Source of the DNA: an uncultured Aquimarina sp.
Lineage (GTDB): Bacteria; Bacteroidota; Bacteroidia; Flavobacteriales; Flavobacteriaceae
Assembly (NCBI GenBank): GCA_947497175.1
Contig: CANMFM010000010.1
Span: 1 to 64,000 of the forward strand
Direction: 5' to 3'
Length of the DNA: 64,000 bases
Part shown: positions 45,392-53,950 of the stretch, one piece after another
How positions within the stretch are numbered: the stretch's first letter is position 1
How the letters are laid out: each line of letters opens with the position of its first letter
Notes under the pieces: model-generated
Told to the model about the DNA's origin: nothing
The model's input: only the letters and a program-made list of their open reading frames with translations
Databases searched by the model: none
Made by a program: the position numbers and the translations under genes

Positions 45392-46492
45392 TTATTTAAT
45401 AAAATCAATCACAATATTACTACCTATAGAATCTAACTTGCTTGTATTTATACGGAATAGCTCTTTGCTTCTTTCTTTTATAACGTGAGAGTCAACAGAT
45501 ATCCAATCGTTCTTTTTTGTAGTATAGCGTTTATCTAAAACAAGCTTTGACAAATCTCTAATAACGCAATAGTTGGCAAAAGCATGAGCATTTTCTGGCT
45601 GATTTGAAGCATTGGTGATGAATTTTTTGATCATCTGTTTAGTAGTAGTACCAGATTTAGCTAATTCAACTAATTTTGCTCGATATTCTAAATCTTTTTG
45701 CAGTAAGTTAGGATAGCTCTTGTAATCTGAAAAATGTTGCCCTTCATGAGTTAAATAACTAATTTTATAGTTTTCACTTTCTGTGTCATAGGCACTGGTA
45801 ACACAATATAAAGCTTTTCGATTTGCCCAGCCACTAGCATAGCTTCTCCCAAAAGTAGTATAGTGAGACCATCCTGTCGAAATGAAATCTTCCATTAAAT
45901 GAACGGTAACATTAATGGTTTCATCAATTAATTCTACTGAATAGTTTTTTACATTTTCATTTTTCCAAAGGAATAAGTCATAAAGATGGCCGGTTTTCCC
46001 AAAAGCGTTAGAAAAATACCCTTTTTCTTTTAGGAAGGAATTACTAAATTTATGTATATCATTTCTAATGGTATCGAGGGAAATATTTTCGGATTTATAT
46101 TTACTGCTAAATAAATACTGGGACATTGATTCAATAAGTATTGAATCGGCTATGTTAAGCTGCTCGTTGTTAATCATAACATCATTCCAGTAAGAATGAA
46201 ACATATCAACGATAGGTATGATAACCGCATCCTTAGTTTTGTAGTCGTATTTTTCAGTTTGGTTAATAAATCGCTCGTAATACCTTCTTTTTATTTGAAT
46301 TTCCTTTTTATTAAGCTGTTTCACATTTAACGTATCCAAAATATCAAAAACTGTATTCATTTCACCTCTAAGAGCAAATGGATAAATAGTTTTAAAATTT
46401 GGATTGTCTGAATCTGCTATTGTTTCTGAATATTTTTTATTTCCACAAGAGATTAGAAAGGATAGAAAAAAAAGATAAACCAATGTTTTCAT
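45392..46492 (-). CDS. Lipoprotein with HEGQH zinc-protease-like motif
   Basis: 366 residues. Lipobox LISC (Cys16). The one recognisable motif is SYLTHEGQHFSDYKSYP near 240-256, a HEXXH metallopeptidase signature, followed by a Glu-rich helix (LLQKDLEYRAKLVELA) that could supply a third ligand. No named family. It is 64 bp downstream of an AraC gene, again a regulator-enzyme unit. Confidence 0.7.
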   Translation of the reverse strand: MKTLVYLFFLSFLISCGNKKYSETIADSDNPNFKTIYPFALRGEMNTVFDILDTLNVKQLNKKEIQIKRRYYERFINQTEKYDYKTKDAVIIPIVDMFHSYWNDVMINNEQLNIADSILIESMSQYLFSSKYKSENISLDTIRNDIHKFSNSFLKEKGYFSNAFGKTGHLYDLFLWKNENVKNYSVELIDETINVTVHLMEDFISTGWSHYTTFGRSYASGWANRKALYCVTSAYDTESENYKISYLTHEGQHFSDYKSYPNLLQKDLEYRAKLVELAKSGTTTKQMIKKFITNASNQPENAHAFANYCVIRDLSKLVLDKRYTTKKNDWISVDSHVIKERSKELFRINTSKLDSIGSNIVIDFIK

Positions 46493-46556
46493 TATACTTT
46501 AGTTATAGAAAACAAATTTAATTTCTATTCAGGACACAAACTTGTATCAAATTAAC

Positions 46557-47330
46557 CTAAATGAAATTTCGCAGCTCTTTGGGTGCTATATTGAATGTTG
46601 ATTGAAATACATTAGAAAAATGAGATTGATCATAAAACCCTGACTCTAAACTTATATCTGTAAGGCGTTTTTTAGAATAAAACATGAGACAGGCGTTTTT
46701 GATTCTGGTCATTCTTATATATTCACCGATTGTAACTCCGTTAATGATCTTAAATTTTCTTGCGAGGTAGTTTGGGTGCAGTGATACAGAGTCTGCAAGT
46801 TTTCTTAAGCTTAACGAGCTACTATAATCCTCTTCGATTTTGTCAATAACTTGGCGGTTCCAGAAGGGTATATTAATAGAGGTTTTAGTATTCAACTTTC
46901 CAGTTAAAACTTCTGTGATATAAATATCCAGTTCATTGTCTAAATAATAATTAGTATAAACTCTAGCCAATATTTGAAGAAATTCAATACCAGAAAATGT
47001 TATATTATTAGCTATACATAATTGTAATAAATTGAGATTAGAAGTAGAAACCAATTCTATATTGAAACATAATCCAGGCTTATTTGTAAATGAGTTTTGG
47101 TGTTCATAGCCTGACGGTCTAATCAAAACAGTTCCTGGCTCGATAATTTTTTCTGAAAAACCATTATTTTCTAGATATGGTGCTCCAAGATTCAACGAAA
47201 AATAAGGATTTTCATGATGATGTTTTGGTATATTTTCTTTTGAGTTATGATAAGAAAAAGTGATATGGTAATTTTCCAGAGCACGTAAATGTCTTGTTTT
47301 TCCAAAATACGTTGTTGGTTGCAAATTCAT
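46557..47330 (-). CDS. AraC family regulator
   Basis: 257 residues. N-terminal cupin (FSYHNSKENIPKHHHENPYFSLNLG near 25-49, EPGTVLIRPSGYEHQ near 64) and C-terminal HTH pair (LRKLADSVSLHPNYLARKFK, LTDISLESGFYDQSHFSNVFQ). Clearly related to the regulator at 32496. It precedes the HEGQH lipoprotein. Confidence 0.87.
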   Translation of the reverse strand: MNLQPTTYFGKTRHLRALENYHITFSYHNSKENIPKHHHENPYFSLNLGAPYLENNGFSEKIIEPGTVLIRPSGYEHQNSFTNKPGLCFNIELVSTSNLNLLQLCIANNITFSGIEFLQILARVYTNYYLDNELDIYITEVLTGKLNTKTSINIPFWNRQVIDKIEEDYSSSLSLRKLADSVSLHPNYLARKFKIINGVTIGEYIRMTRIKNACLMFYSKKRLTDISLESGFYDQSHFSNVFQSTFNIAPKELRNFI

Positions 47331-47429
47331 TATTTATTAGCTTATATCTACCGTTTCTTGTACGTTGTGTCTACTTGTCGAAGGGTGCAAATACAATATA
47401 CAAATTGTTATGTATTTTTTATTATTCTT

Positions 47430-48011
47430 TTACATTCCATCTTCTCTATCAGAAAGCCAATCCTTGTATTTAGCTTTAAGTCTGTCTTTTTTTTCGATCG
47501 AATCAATAATCACATCAATGCCACCATCATAAGGTGCAATAATACATTTCTTTGAAGGACAGATAAACATTGCTCTTATTTCATCATCAGCAATTGCTTT
47601 GAGAATTTCATCTCTATTTCCATTTTCCCATTTTTCAGTCTTGACGTAAATATCAAAGTACATTTTATCTTCATATTCTTCAAGTCTTTCCTTGCGCAAG
47701 TCAATGGTCAAGACTTTTAGAAATTCTGCAAAGTCAGTCAATTCTTCGTAATTCTCACTGGTAATGTCGTTTGAGTAGATTCCAAAGGAAATAGTAACTT
47801 CAGATTCTTTTCCAATCAGGTCATTAATCAATTGATTTTGACGGTCGAGTAAGATTTTATATTCGTCCTCAGAGTCCGCATATCTTTTTGATTTAGGAAG
47901 GCTGTGAATTCTAAACCATCTGTTAGGGTAAATCTCTTTTAATTCGTGATTGATTGGAAACGATTCTGGATATTCCTTGTTCCAATAGTCTATGAATTCG
48001 CTTTCGGTCAT
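47430..48011 (-). CDS. DUF3885 family protein
   Basis: 193 residues. The domain is shown by FRIHSLPKSKRYADSEDEYKILLDRQNQLINDLIG near 33-67, and IDVIIDSIEKKDRLKAKYKDWLSDRE at the end. Cytoplasmic, function unknown. GCCAACGTTT (48026-48035) is 15 bp before its start. Confidence 0.85.
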   Translation of the reverse strand: MTESEFIDYWNKEYPESFPINHELKEIYPNRWFRIHSLPKSKRYADSEDEYKILLDRQNQLINDLIGKESEVTISFGIYSNDITSENYEELTDFAEFLKVLTIDLRKERLEEYEDKMYFDIYVKTEKWENGNRDEILKAIADDEIRAMFICPSKKCIIAPYDGGIDVIIDSIEKKDRLKAKYKDWLSDREDGM

Positions 48012-48036
48012 TTTTTCAAATTATTGCCAACGTTTC

Positions 48037-48147
48037 GGCTATGATTACATTGCGGGCAGAAAATAAATAGATTTTCCAGTTTAGAAATCAAGTTGGTTTA
48101 AAGTTAGTTATATTATTTTAGTATATTCATAGCGATGAATTATAGCC
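48037..48147. repeat. Palindromic spacer
   Basis: 111 bp whose ends are imperfect inverted repeats: ggctatgattacattgcg at 48037-48054 against gcgatgaattatagcc at 48132-48147. It sits between the C1 peptidase and the DUF3885 gene. Confidence 0.55.
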
Positions 48148-48163
48148 ATTATTATCTCTCGTT

Positions 48164-49264
48164 TTAATGTTCGATTTTTGTTTTGACCTCTGTTGGGAAT
48201 GCATCTTTGTGCATAGTAACAGAAATAGTTCTTAATCTAAAATAATTTTCTGACAAATAATAAGACCCATCTATTCCTCTGTTCTTACCCCAAGTATTTT
48301 TTAGAATATAGAATTTTTCACCTTTACGGTCATATGTATATCCAACCAAATGCATATTGTGATCATCACGTGTTGTTCCTCTTTTATAAGCACTTTGACG
48401 TTGTTCTTGAGATATGAGTTTTTCGTCTTCATATTCATTTTTAACCCTTACGTAACCATTGTCTTTAAAACCTTCTTTAGCACCAATATCACCATCCCAT
48501 GCTAAACTGAAACCACTATTTAATGCGTTGTCTATCGTATTCATAAAACTTTCAATTGGTAAGTTTAGGTATTTTTTAAATCTCCAATTTGCAGGGATTT
48601 CGAGCATTACTTTTTGGTAGAAGGGATGGTGATTATAGGACGTTAGTTCTATATAATCTTTAGAATTCAGTGGTACAAATTTATTGGCAAATGTTTTGGG
48701 AGTTTCTGTTTTTCCTTGAAAAGTGAAATTCTTTGGAATTTCTCCAATATAGTCAATCAATATATTTTCGACTATTTCTAAGGATTTGTCAACACTCGCA
48801 TTTGTTTTGATAAGTGAATCTAACTTTTCCTTTATTAAAGCATTCATTTCATCTTCTTCCTTCCACCTACTCATCATCTGTTTTTTGGATGTAAGATCAC
48901 CTAGATTCCCATCATATACTGATTCAGGAACTGCACCGTGCTTCTCAAAAACTTCCAGTACGGAAAATGTGAGATCACCTCTGTTCAAACGAGAAGTGCC
49001 ATTGTTTTTCAAATAATCTTCAGCATTATCTAAATAATTAAGGTATACAAAATAGAAAGATGATAATTCTGGAATATCATAACCTAACCTCATGGCTTCT
49101 GCTTCCAATAGGGAAGTTGAAGCAAAACTCCAACACTGACCCGTAGCCTTTTGATGCTTTAAAGGTGTCGATTTGACCAGAGTAGTATTAGAAAACCTTT
49201 TACTACTAATACATCCTTGTAGTAAAAGAAAAATAAAAATGAATAATAGAAATATTTTTTTCAT
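48164..49264 (-). CDS. C1 family (papain-like) cysteine peptidase lipoprotein
   Basis: 366 residues. Lipobox LLQGC (Cys18). Catalytic Cys in KATGQCWSFAS near 39-49 with the oxyanion Gln; His in DDHNMHLVGYTYD near 313; Asn in LKNTWGKN near 336. The order and spacing fit the bleomycin hydrolase/PepC branch. It lies 66 bp downstream of an AraC gene. Confidence 0.9.
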   Translation of the reverse strand: MKKIFLLFIFIFLLLQGCISSKRFSNTTLVKSTPLKHQKATGQCWSFASTSLLEAEAMRLGYDIPELSSFYFVYLNYLDNAEDYLKNNGTSRLNRGDLTFSVLEVFEKHGAVPESVYDGNLGDLTSKKQMMSRWKEEDEMNALIKEKLDSLIKTNASVDKSLEIVENILIDYIGEIPKNFTFQGKTETPKTFANKFVPLNSKDYIELTSYNHHPFYQKVMLEIPANWRFKKYLNLPIESFMNTIDNALNSGFSLAWDGDIGAKEGFKDNGYVRVKNEYEDEKLISQEQRQSAYKRGTTRDDHNMHLVGYTYDRKGEKFYILKNTWGKNRGIDGSYYLSENYFRLRTISVTMHKDAFPTEVKTKIEH

Positions 49265-49298
49265 ACATAAAATTTGAATACAAATCTAAAATATACAC

Positions 49299-49340
49299 GA
49301 GGGGAATAATTGTAAAAATGGTAGAGGGGCTTAATTTTTA
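49299..49340. promoter_or_regulatory. Direct repeat between AraC and C1 peptidase genes
   Basis: GAGGGGAATAATTGTA at 49299-49314 and GAGGGGCTTAATTTTT at 49324-49339 match at 12 of 16 positions with 25-bp spacing. The right copy overlaps the end of the AraC gene. Possible regulator site, though the spacing differs from the 21 bp seen elsewhere. Confidence 0.4.
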
Positions 49341-50152
49341 TGTCTATGAAAAAAAGGAGGTAAATTATTAAAGAATTCGCTGGGAGAAACACCGCTGATT
49401 CTTTTAAAATCGTAATTGAAATGTGCTTGGTCAAAATAACCAAACTCAAGTGCGACTTCGGTTAGAGAGTAATCTGGATTGTTTATTCTGAATTTTGCGA
49501 GGCTCATAATCCTAACAGTAATGATAAATTTTTTAAGGGTATAATTTACATGTCCTTTAAAGAATTTATTCAGTAATTGTCTATTGATTTCAAACTTCTC
49601 CGATAACTCATGAACGGTCAACATTCCATTTCTTTCGTATATTTTTTCACAAATCTGTTTCACTAAGTGTAGGTCTTCGTTAAAATCTGGTTTAATCTGA
49701 GTAATGAATTTCTTTGCGATCTCAACCTTTTCTTTGAAAGGTATATCTCCAAAAATAGCCGATTGTATTTCGGTTATTTGATTATTATAAATCTTTTCAA
49801 GATCGAGGATTCCTTTGTCATAATGACTTGGAAAAAAGAAGTTGTTCAACCAAGGTTGAACTTTTATACCAAAGTAATAAACGGATTCTCCAAATCTGTA
49901 CTTTAATGGAGGGTTTAATTGATGAGCAGTAAAAAAGTTATTGGTAATTTTTATAGAATGAGTATGTTCAAACTCAATAGTTGCATATTTTTCTTTGTAG
50001 AACATAAAATCATAGCATCCATCGTCAATTGCTACTATAGTTTGTTTAACATTACTATTGATTTGTAAATAGAAGAATTCTCTAACAGCTTCTGATAATG
50101 TGTCGCAAGGTAATATGCTTTCAATTTTGATTTCATTTTTCAATTCTTTCAA
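49331..50152 (-). CDS. AraC family regulator
   Basis: 273 residues. The N-terminal 150 residues resemble the DUF6597 sensor type (LPCDTLSEAVREFFYLQIN, FGIKVQPWLNNFFFP), and the C-terminal HTH pair is VHELSEKFEINRQLLNKFFKG and LTEVALEFGYFDQAHFNYDFKR. It precedes the C1 peptidase gene. Confidence 0.86.
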   Translation of the reverse strand: MKELKNEIKIESILPCDTLSEAVREFFYLQINSNVKQTIVAIDDGCYDFMFYKEKYATIEFEHTHSIKITNNFFTAHQLNPPLKYRFGESVYYFGIKVQPWLNNFFFPSHYDKGILDLEKIYNNQITEIQSAIFGDIPFKEKVEIAKKFITQIKPDFNEDLHLVKQICEKIYERNGMLTVHELSEKFEINRQLLNKFFKGHVNYTLKKFIITVRIMSLAKFRINNPDYSLTEVALEFGYFDQAHFNYDFKRISGVSPSEFFNNLPPFFHRHKN

Positions 50153-50192
50153 ATTATGCTCGGATTAATTCGAATGAGAGATAACGCCAAAT

Positions 50193-50337
50193 ACATAAAT
50201 CGGAGCAAAGCAAGTAAGTCTGAACCAATCGATCGATCTGCGCATTTTTATTTTTTATTCAATTTATAAAAATTTGGCGCTAATGCAAAAAGAAAATGAC
50301 CTTTCGATTCGAACCAAATATTGCTCTGATTTCATAT
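50193..50337. repeat. Spacer repeat B, copy 2, with inverted ends
   Basis: acataaatcggagcaa at 50193-50208 pairs imperfectly with ttgctctgatttcatat at 50321-50337. The middle matches copy 1 at 39080-39237. GGCGTTAT-type boundary lies on the AraC side. Confidence 0.65.
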
Positions 50338-50363
50338 ATAATTTTACCGGCCGGCTTTTTTAA

Positions 50364-50652
50364 TCACAATATGCAATACGTCCGTTTTTTGGGTTCATTG
50401 CTTGGAGTTAGTATTTCTTCAAGTTTTTTAATATCTGAATCAGATCTGTCTTTGATTTTGCCATAAACTTATTTTATTAATTTTCTATTCCATCTAAAAC
50501 CCGGAGTAATAATCAAAACGTGAATTAATACTTCCTTTTTTAATTAGATTTTCGTATGTTTTGAGGTTAATTCCTGCAATAAATTTTAAACCTACTTGTT
50601 CAGGATAATCGGGTTTTCTCTGTTCGTCAGTTATTAAATAAAAGTCAAACAT
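50364..50652 (-). pseudogene. Broken small gene
   Basis: ATG at 50652 opens a protein-like frame (MFDFYLITDEQRKPDYPEQV ... RFDYYSGF) that stops at 50494 after 52 residues. Dropping one T just before the stop continues it as RWNRKLIK, a further in-frame stop, then VYGKIKDRSDSDIKKLEEIL to 50364. One frameshift plus one nonsense codon mark a decayed gene of about 95 residues, 23 bp downstream of the zinc-ribbon gene. Family not identified. Confidence 0.55.
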
Positions 50653-50675
50653 TACTTAAAATTCAGTTTATTTTT

Positions 50676-51035
50676 TCAAATATTTTCATTATCAAACCAT
50701 TTATTTCCGCAGTGTCTACATTGTCTCGCTTTGGGCGTTCTAGCTAGTTTTTGGCAATTAGGACAATTATTTATAAAAATTTCTTTATTATGTTCTTTTA
50801 GTATTCTATTGGCCGTGTTTATAAAGAATTCAGTTTCTCCATTTTTGATCAATTCAAGTGCTTCTTTGTCAGATGTTATTTTACCTGTTTGTTTATAAAT
50901 TTTATATCTGGGTGAATTTTCAGATTCGCTATTAAGCTTGAATATCGAATACAAATGGCGATGGGCAATATTTTCCTTTTCATTCAAAAATTGATGATAG
51001 TAATTCGTAATATATTTTGCTGTTTCTATATTCAC
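50676..51035 (-). CDS. Small protein with C-terminal zinc ribbon
   Basis: 119 residues from a GTG at 51035 (NIETAKYITNYYHQFL follows); the alternative TTG at 51056 adds seven residues. The N-terminal 85 residues are helical and the C-terminus is a four-Cys zinc ribbon, NNCPNCQKLARTPKARQCRHCGNKW. Function unknown. A palindromic spacer precedes it and a broken gene follows in the same direction. Confidence 0.68.
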   Translation of the reverse strand: MNIETAKYITNYYHQFLNEKENIAHRHLYSIFKLNSESENSPRYKIYKQTGKITSDKEALELIKNGETEFFINTANRILKEHNKEIFINNCPNCQKLARTPKARQCRHCGNKWFDNENI

Positions 51036-51077
51036 TTTTTTTGAGCTTGCAGGCAACTGTCTTGTTTATGGCTCGTT

Positions 51078-51235
51078 GCGTATAAACTAGCAATTCTTTT
51101 TTTAGTTAAGCACAAGCCAGATTTTACCAATCTTACTATTTATTTTACTTTTTGGAAATCGTCAAATTTAGAAATTTGGCGACTTTCCGAATATGTTATA
51201 CTTTGGTTCGGCAACTGATTAAAAATTAGTTATAC
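51078..51235. repeat. Palindromic spacer
   Basis: 158 bp with imperfect inverted ends (gcgtataaactagcaatt at 51078-51095 against attagttatac at 51225-51235) and an inner hairpin CAAATTTAGAAATTTG. Confidence 0.5.
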
Positions 51236-51254
51236 TTATTGTTACCTTCCGTTA

Positions 51255-52334
51255 TTATTCGTTTTTTTCTAAAGCTTGAATAACTTTTCCTAAAATCAAA
51301 TAAGCTCTTTGATGTGGGAACCAATTCCCGTATGCTCCAGAAGTCATTGCAATTACCATATTCTTTTCAGGAACTATAACTAAATGATTTCCACCATTAC
51401 CTGATGCCCATAGGTATTCTAGTTCCTTTGTTCCAAACTTTCGTTTCGATTTGTACAATAACATTCCGTATCCATCTGCAAGAGGATTATAATCTCCAAT
51501 TGCATTTGAATTTTCATTGATTAAACGATTTACGTAATCAGAATTTGCAACTTGTTCATTGCCCCATTTCCCTTGATTTAAAATTAAATAACCAAGCTTG
51601 GCAAAATCAAGCGCAGAAATGTAAAGATTTCCTGCACCTCCTGTTTGATTTGAAGCATTTGTATACCAATAGAATTCTTTAATTTCCAATGGGTCAAAGA
51701 CATATTGCTTAGCAAAATCGTTTAAACTCATCCCTGTTTTTTCCTCAATAATTGCTCCGATTAGAACTGCATTGATATCCGCATAAACCCATTCCGTTTC
51801 TGGTTTTTTAGCTAGTGGAATACTTAGTAAATAATGTACCCATTCGTCTTTAGCAATCCAATGGCCTGCATTTCCTGGTGTATTATAATTATCTGAATCT
51901 GCATCTAAACCCGAAACCATATTCAATAAATGAATCAGTTTGACTTTCTTATAGTCTTCATTTATAGAAGGGTATTTATCTTTCGAGAAAAAAGAATATA
52001 CATCTTGGTCTAAATTCTCAATGTAACCTTCTTGTATGGCAACACCCAATAGCAATGAAGTGATACTCTTTCCAGCGGAGCGTATATCGTGAATATGATT
52101 TCTCCAGAATGAATTATAGTAATATTCTATTGCTAATTTATTGTCCTTGATAACTATCAGTGCTCGATAATCTCTTTGTTTGAAATTATCTATTAAATCA
52201 TCTAGTTTATTTAAAGAATCTAGACTAAAACCAACTTCTACAGGATTAATAGAAGGAAGGTTTTTAATTGGCTTTCTTTGAGCTAATAGGGATGCTGAAA
52301 ATAGTGTTAGGACTAAGAGGATTTTTAGTCTCAT
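51255..52334 (-). CDS. Secreted serine hydrolase, class C beta-lactamase fold
   Basis: 359 residues with a signal peptide ending LLAQR near 19. SxxK is SAGK near 86 (DIRSAGKSITSLLLG), YADINAVL is the YxN-type second motif near 184, and WASGNGGNH is the third. Close in layout to the hydrolase at 31339. Repeat A copy 4 lies upstream. Confidence 0.87.
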   Translation of the reverse strand: MRLKILLVLTLFSASLLAQRKPIKNLPSINPVEVGFSLDSLNKLDDLIDNFKQRDYRALIVIKDNKLAIEYYYNSFWRNHIHDIRSAGKSITSLLLGVAIQEGYIENLDQDVYSFFSKDKYPSINEDYKKVKLIHLLNMVSGLDADSDNYNTPGNAGHWIAKDEWVHYLLSIPLAKKPETEWVYADINAVLIGAIIEEKTGMSLNDFAKQYVFDPLEIKEFYWYTNASNQTGGAGNLYISALDFAKLGYLILNQGKWGNEQVANSDYVNRLINENSNAIGDYNPLADGYGMLLYKSKRKFGTKELEYLWASGNGGNHLVIVPEKNMVIAMTSGAYGNWFPHQRAYLILGKVIQALEKNE

Positions 52335-52400
52335 AGAAAATTTATTATTTAATTCAAAGGTAGTTCTAAATACCTTTCGTTACAGTTTGTTTTAATTATA

Positions 52401-52530
52401 TGCAACAATTATATAATAACAATTGCTATTATTACTTTTGTATCCCCCACTAATTTACCCTAATATTTGTAACCTTGCAATTTGGGAAACCGTAAGCATG
52501 CTAAAAAAGGGTTCTGTATAGGCTTAGTGC
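52401..52530. repeat. Spacer repeat A, copy 4 (diverged)
   Basis: Shares caattatataataacaattgct, cccactaattta, gtaacct, gggaaaccgtaagcatg and aaaaaagg with copies 1-3, spread over about 130 bp. It lies 65 bp upstream of the serine hydrolase. Confidence 0.65.
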
Positions 52531-52570
52531 AAACGATTTACCACCAAATTTTTACGCATATATCGTAGAT

Positions 52571-52993
52571 CTATAATGCTTTTTGATTGTTTTTGAAGTG
52601 CAATAGTATGGATACCGTCAATAGAATAAAGGCTAAACCAAATCCAAAAACACCAATATTGATACCCAGGATCGTTTTTTCGCTTCCGTCTAAAAATTTC
52701 ATAGCGCCGCCATACGTATCTCGTAAGGCAAAAGCAATCAAAAAACTACCAGTAATAATCATACTTATTACCGTACTTAAAATGACCTCTCTTTTTTTCC
52801 AAACTAACCAAAGGCATACAATCCCAATACTGGTGTTGGTAAAGAGTTGCCATACCTCGTGAATACGCGCATGGGGAGTCCAGTCGGGATTAAAAACATG
52901 AGTCGTATTAATTTCGAGATAGGGAACCGCGATAGCATATAAAACTACACTAAACGTAATGGAGATTTTTTGTAAGACAAGTTTGCTTTTCAT
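52571..52993 (-). CDS. DUF6640-like membrane protein
   Basis: 140 residues, four membrane helices. The motif NTTHVFNPDWTPHARIHEVWQLFTN near 29-53 is characteristic of DUF6640. Function unknown. It is downstream of the cyclase gene (gap 47 bp), perhaps co-transcribed. Confidence 0.75.
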   Translation of the reverse strand: MKSKLVLQKISITFSVVLYAIAVPYLEINTTHVFNPDWTPHARIHEVWQLFTNTSIGIVCLWLVWKKREVILSTVISMIITGSFLIAFALRDTYGGAMKFLDGSEKTILGINIGVFGFGLAFILLTVSILLHFKNNQKAL

Positions 52994-53040
52994 GAGTCAT
53001 GTGTTTAAGAAGTTAAGGTAGTATTGTATGCAATACTATT

Positions 53041-53808
53041 TTAGTCATCATCCAGTATAGCTACCACTCGTGCCGGAGCTGCCGATCCTCCTTTAATTTT
53101 TATAGGAAAAGCGGCTACTTTAAACCCCTGATAGGGTAGTGCGTCTAAATTGGTAAGTTGCTCCATATGGCAATATTCTTGATCTACACCGACCAGATGA
53201 GCTTCCCAAAACAACTCTCGATTATTATTCTTTTTGGCTTCTTTAATTAAAAAGGGCAGGGGCAAATCCCAACCCCATTGATCGATGCCCATTACTTTTA
53301 TTCCTTTACTAATGAGCCACTCTGTAGCTTTGGCGCTCATGCCGGTTCCTTTTAGAAAAAAATCTTTGGTGCCCATATATTGATCTCTACCAGTCTTTAT
53401 AAGTACAATCATATTGGGCTCTAGTGTAATATTTTCTTTGTCTAGAAAAGTTTCGATGTCTTTAACTGTAATAGGGTCATAATCGGCTTTATGTTTCATA
53501 TCAATAACTACTCCTTGTCCAAAACACCAGTCTAAAGGGATCTGATCTATAGTTTTGGCAGGTTTGCCCTCACAAGTTGGGCCATAATGCCAGGGGGCAT
53601 CGATATGAGTTGTAGAATGAACTCCCATTTTTTTTATGCTATCATCGGCCCAACCTATAAACCCTTTAGGAAATAGTCTAAAGGGAAGTCCTAAATACCG
53701 AATAAGCCACTTTGCCTTGCGATGAGGTTTGTGTTTAATTTTCACTTTCATGAAAAAAGGATCGCCAGGGTTATACTGAATGGTTTTTGATATGTCTATA
53801 ATTTTCAT
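53041..53808 (-). CDS. Cyclase family protein (kynurenine formamidase superfamily)
   Basis: 255 residues. The metal-binding motif HSTTHIDAPWHYGP near 64-77 is the HxGTHxDxPxH signature with Thr for Gly, and GIDQWGWDLP and WEAHLVGVDQEY supply the later motifs. Family members include kynurenine formamidase, isatin hydrolase and others. With kynU and kmo elsewhere in the window a formamidase role is tempting but not shown; the length exceeds typical KynB. Confidence 0.82.
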   Translation of the reverse strand: MKIIDISKTIQYNPGDPFFMKVKIKHKPHRKAKWLIRYLGLPFRLFPKGFIGWADDSIKKMGVHSTTHIDAPWHYGPTCEGKPAKTIDQIPLDWCFGQGVVIDMKHKADYDPITVKDIETFLDKENITLEPNMIVLIKTGRDQYMGTKDFFLKGTGMSAKATEWLISKGIKVMGIDQWGWDLPLPFLIKEAKKNNNRELFWEAHLVGVDQEYCHMEQLTNLDALPYQGFKVAAFPIKIKGGSAAPARVVAILDDD

Positions 53809-53889
53809 GCGGGTGGGTTGTTTTGTGCGTCTGATGTAATATGTACAAAACTAATCCATTTTATTACATTAAAAATAGAGGAAAAAACA

Positions 53890-53921
53890 AAAGCGATTTG
53901 AACCGAGGCTCAAATCGCTTT
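53890..53921 (-). terminator. Terminator of the DJ-1/PfpI gene
   Basis: Stem AAAGCGATTTGA / TCAAATCGCTTT with an 8-nt loop, followed on the minus strand by TTGTTTTTTCC. Confidence 0.85.
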
Positions 53922-53950
53922 ATATACACTATACCTACGTGGAGTATGTA

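Noticed and set aside
28976..52570. Prophage or conjugative element
   Set aside because: No capsid, portal, tail, integrase, relaxase or Tra genes are visible.
53041..53808. Firm naming as kynB
   Set aside because: The metal motif fits the superfamily, but length and neighbours do not distinguish formamidase from other cyclase-family hydrolases.
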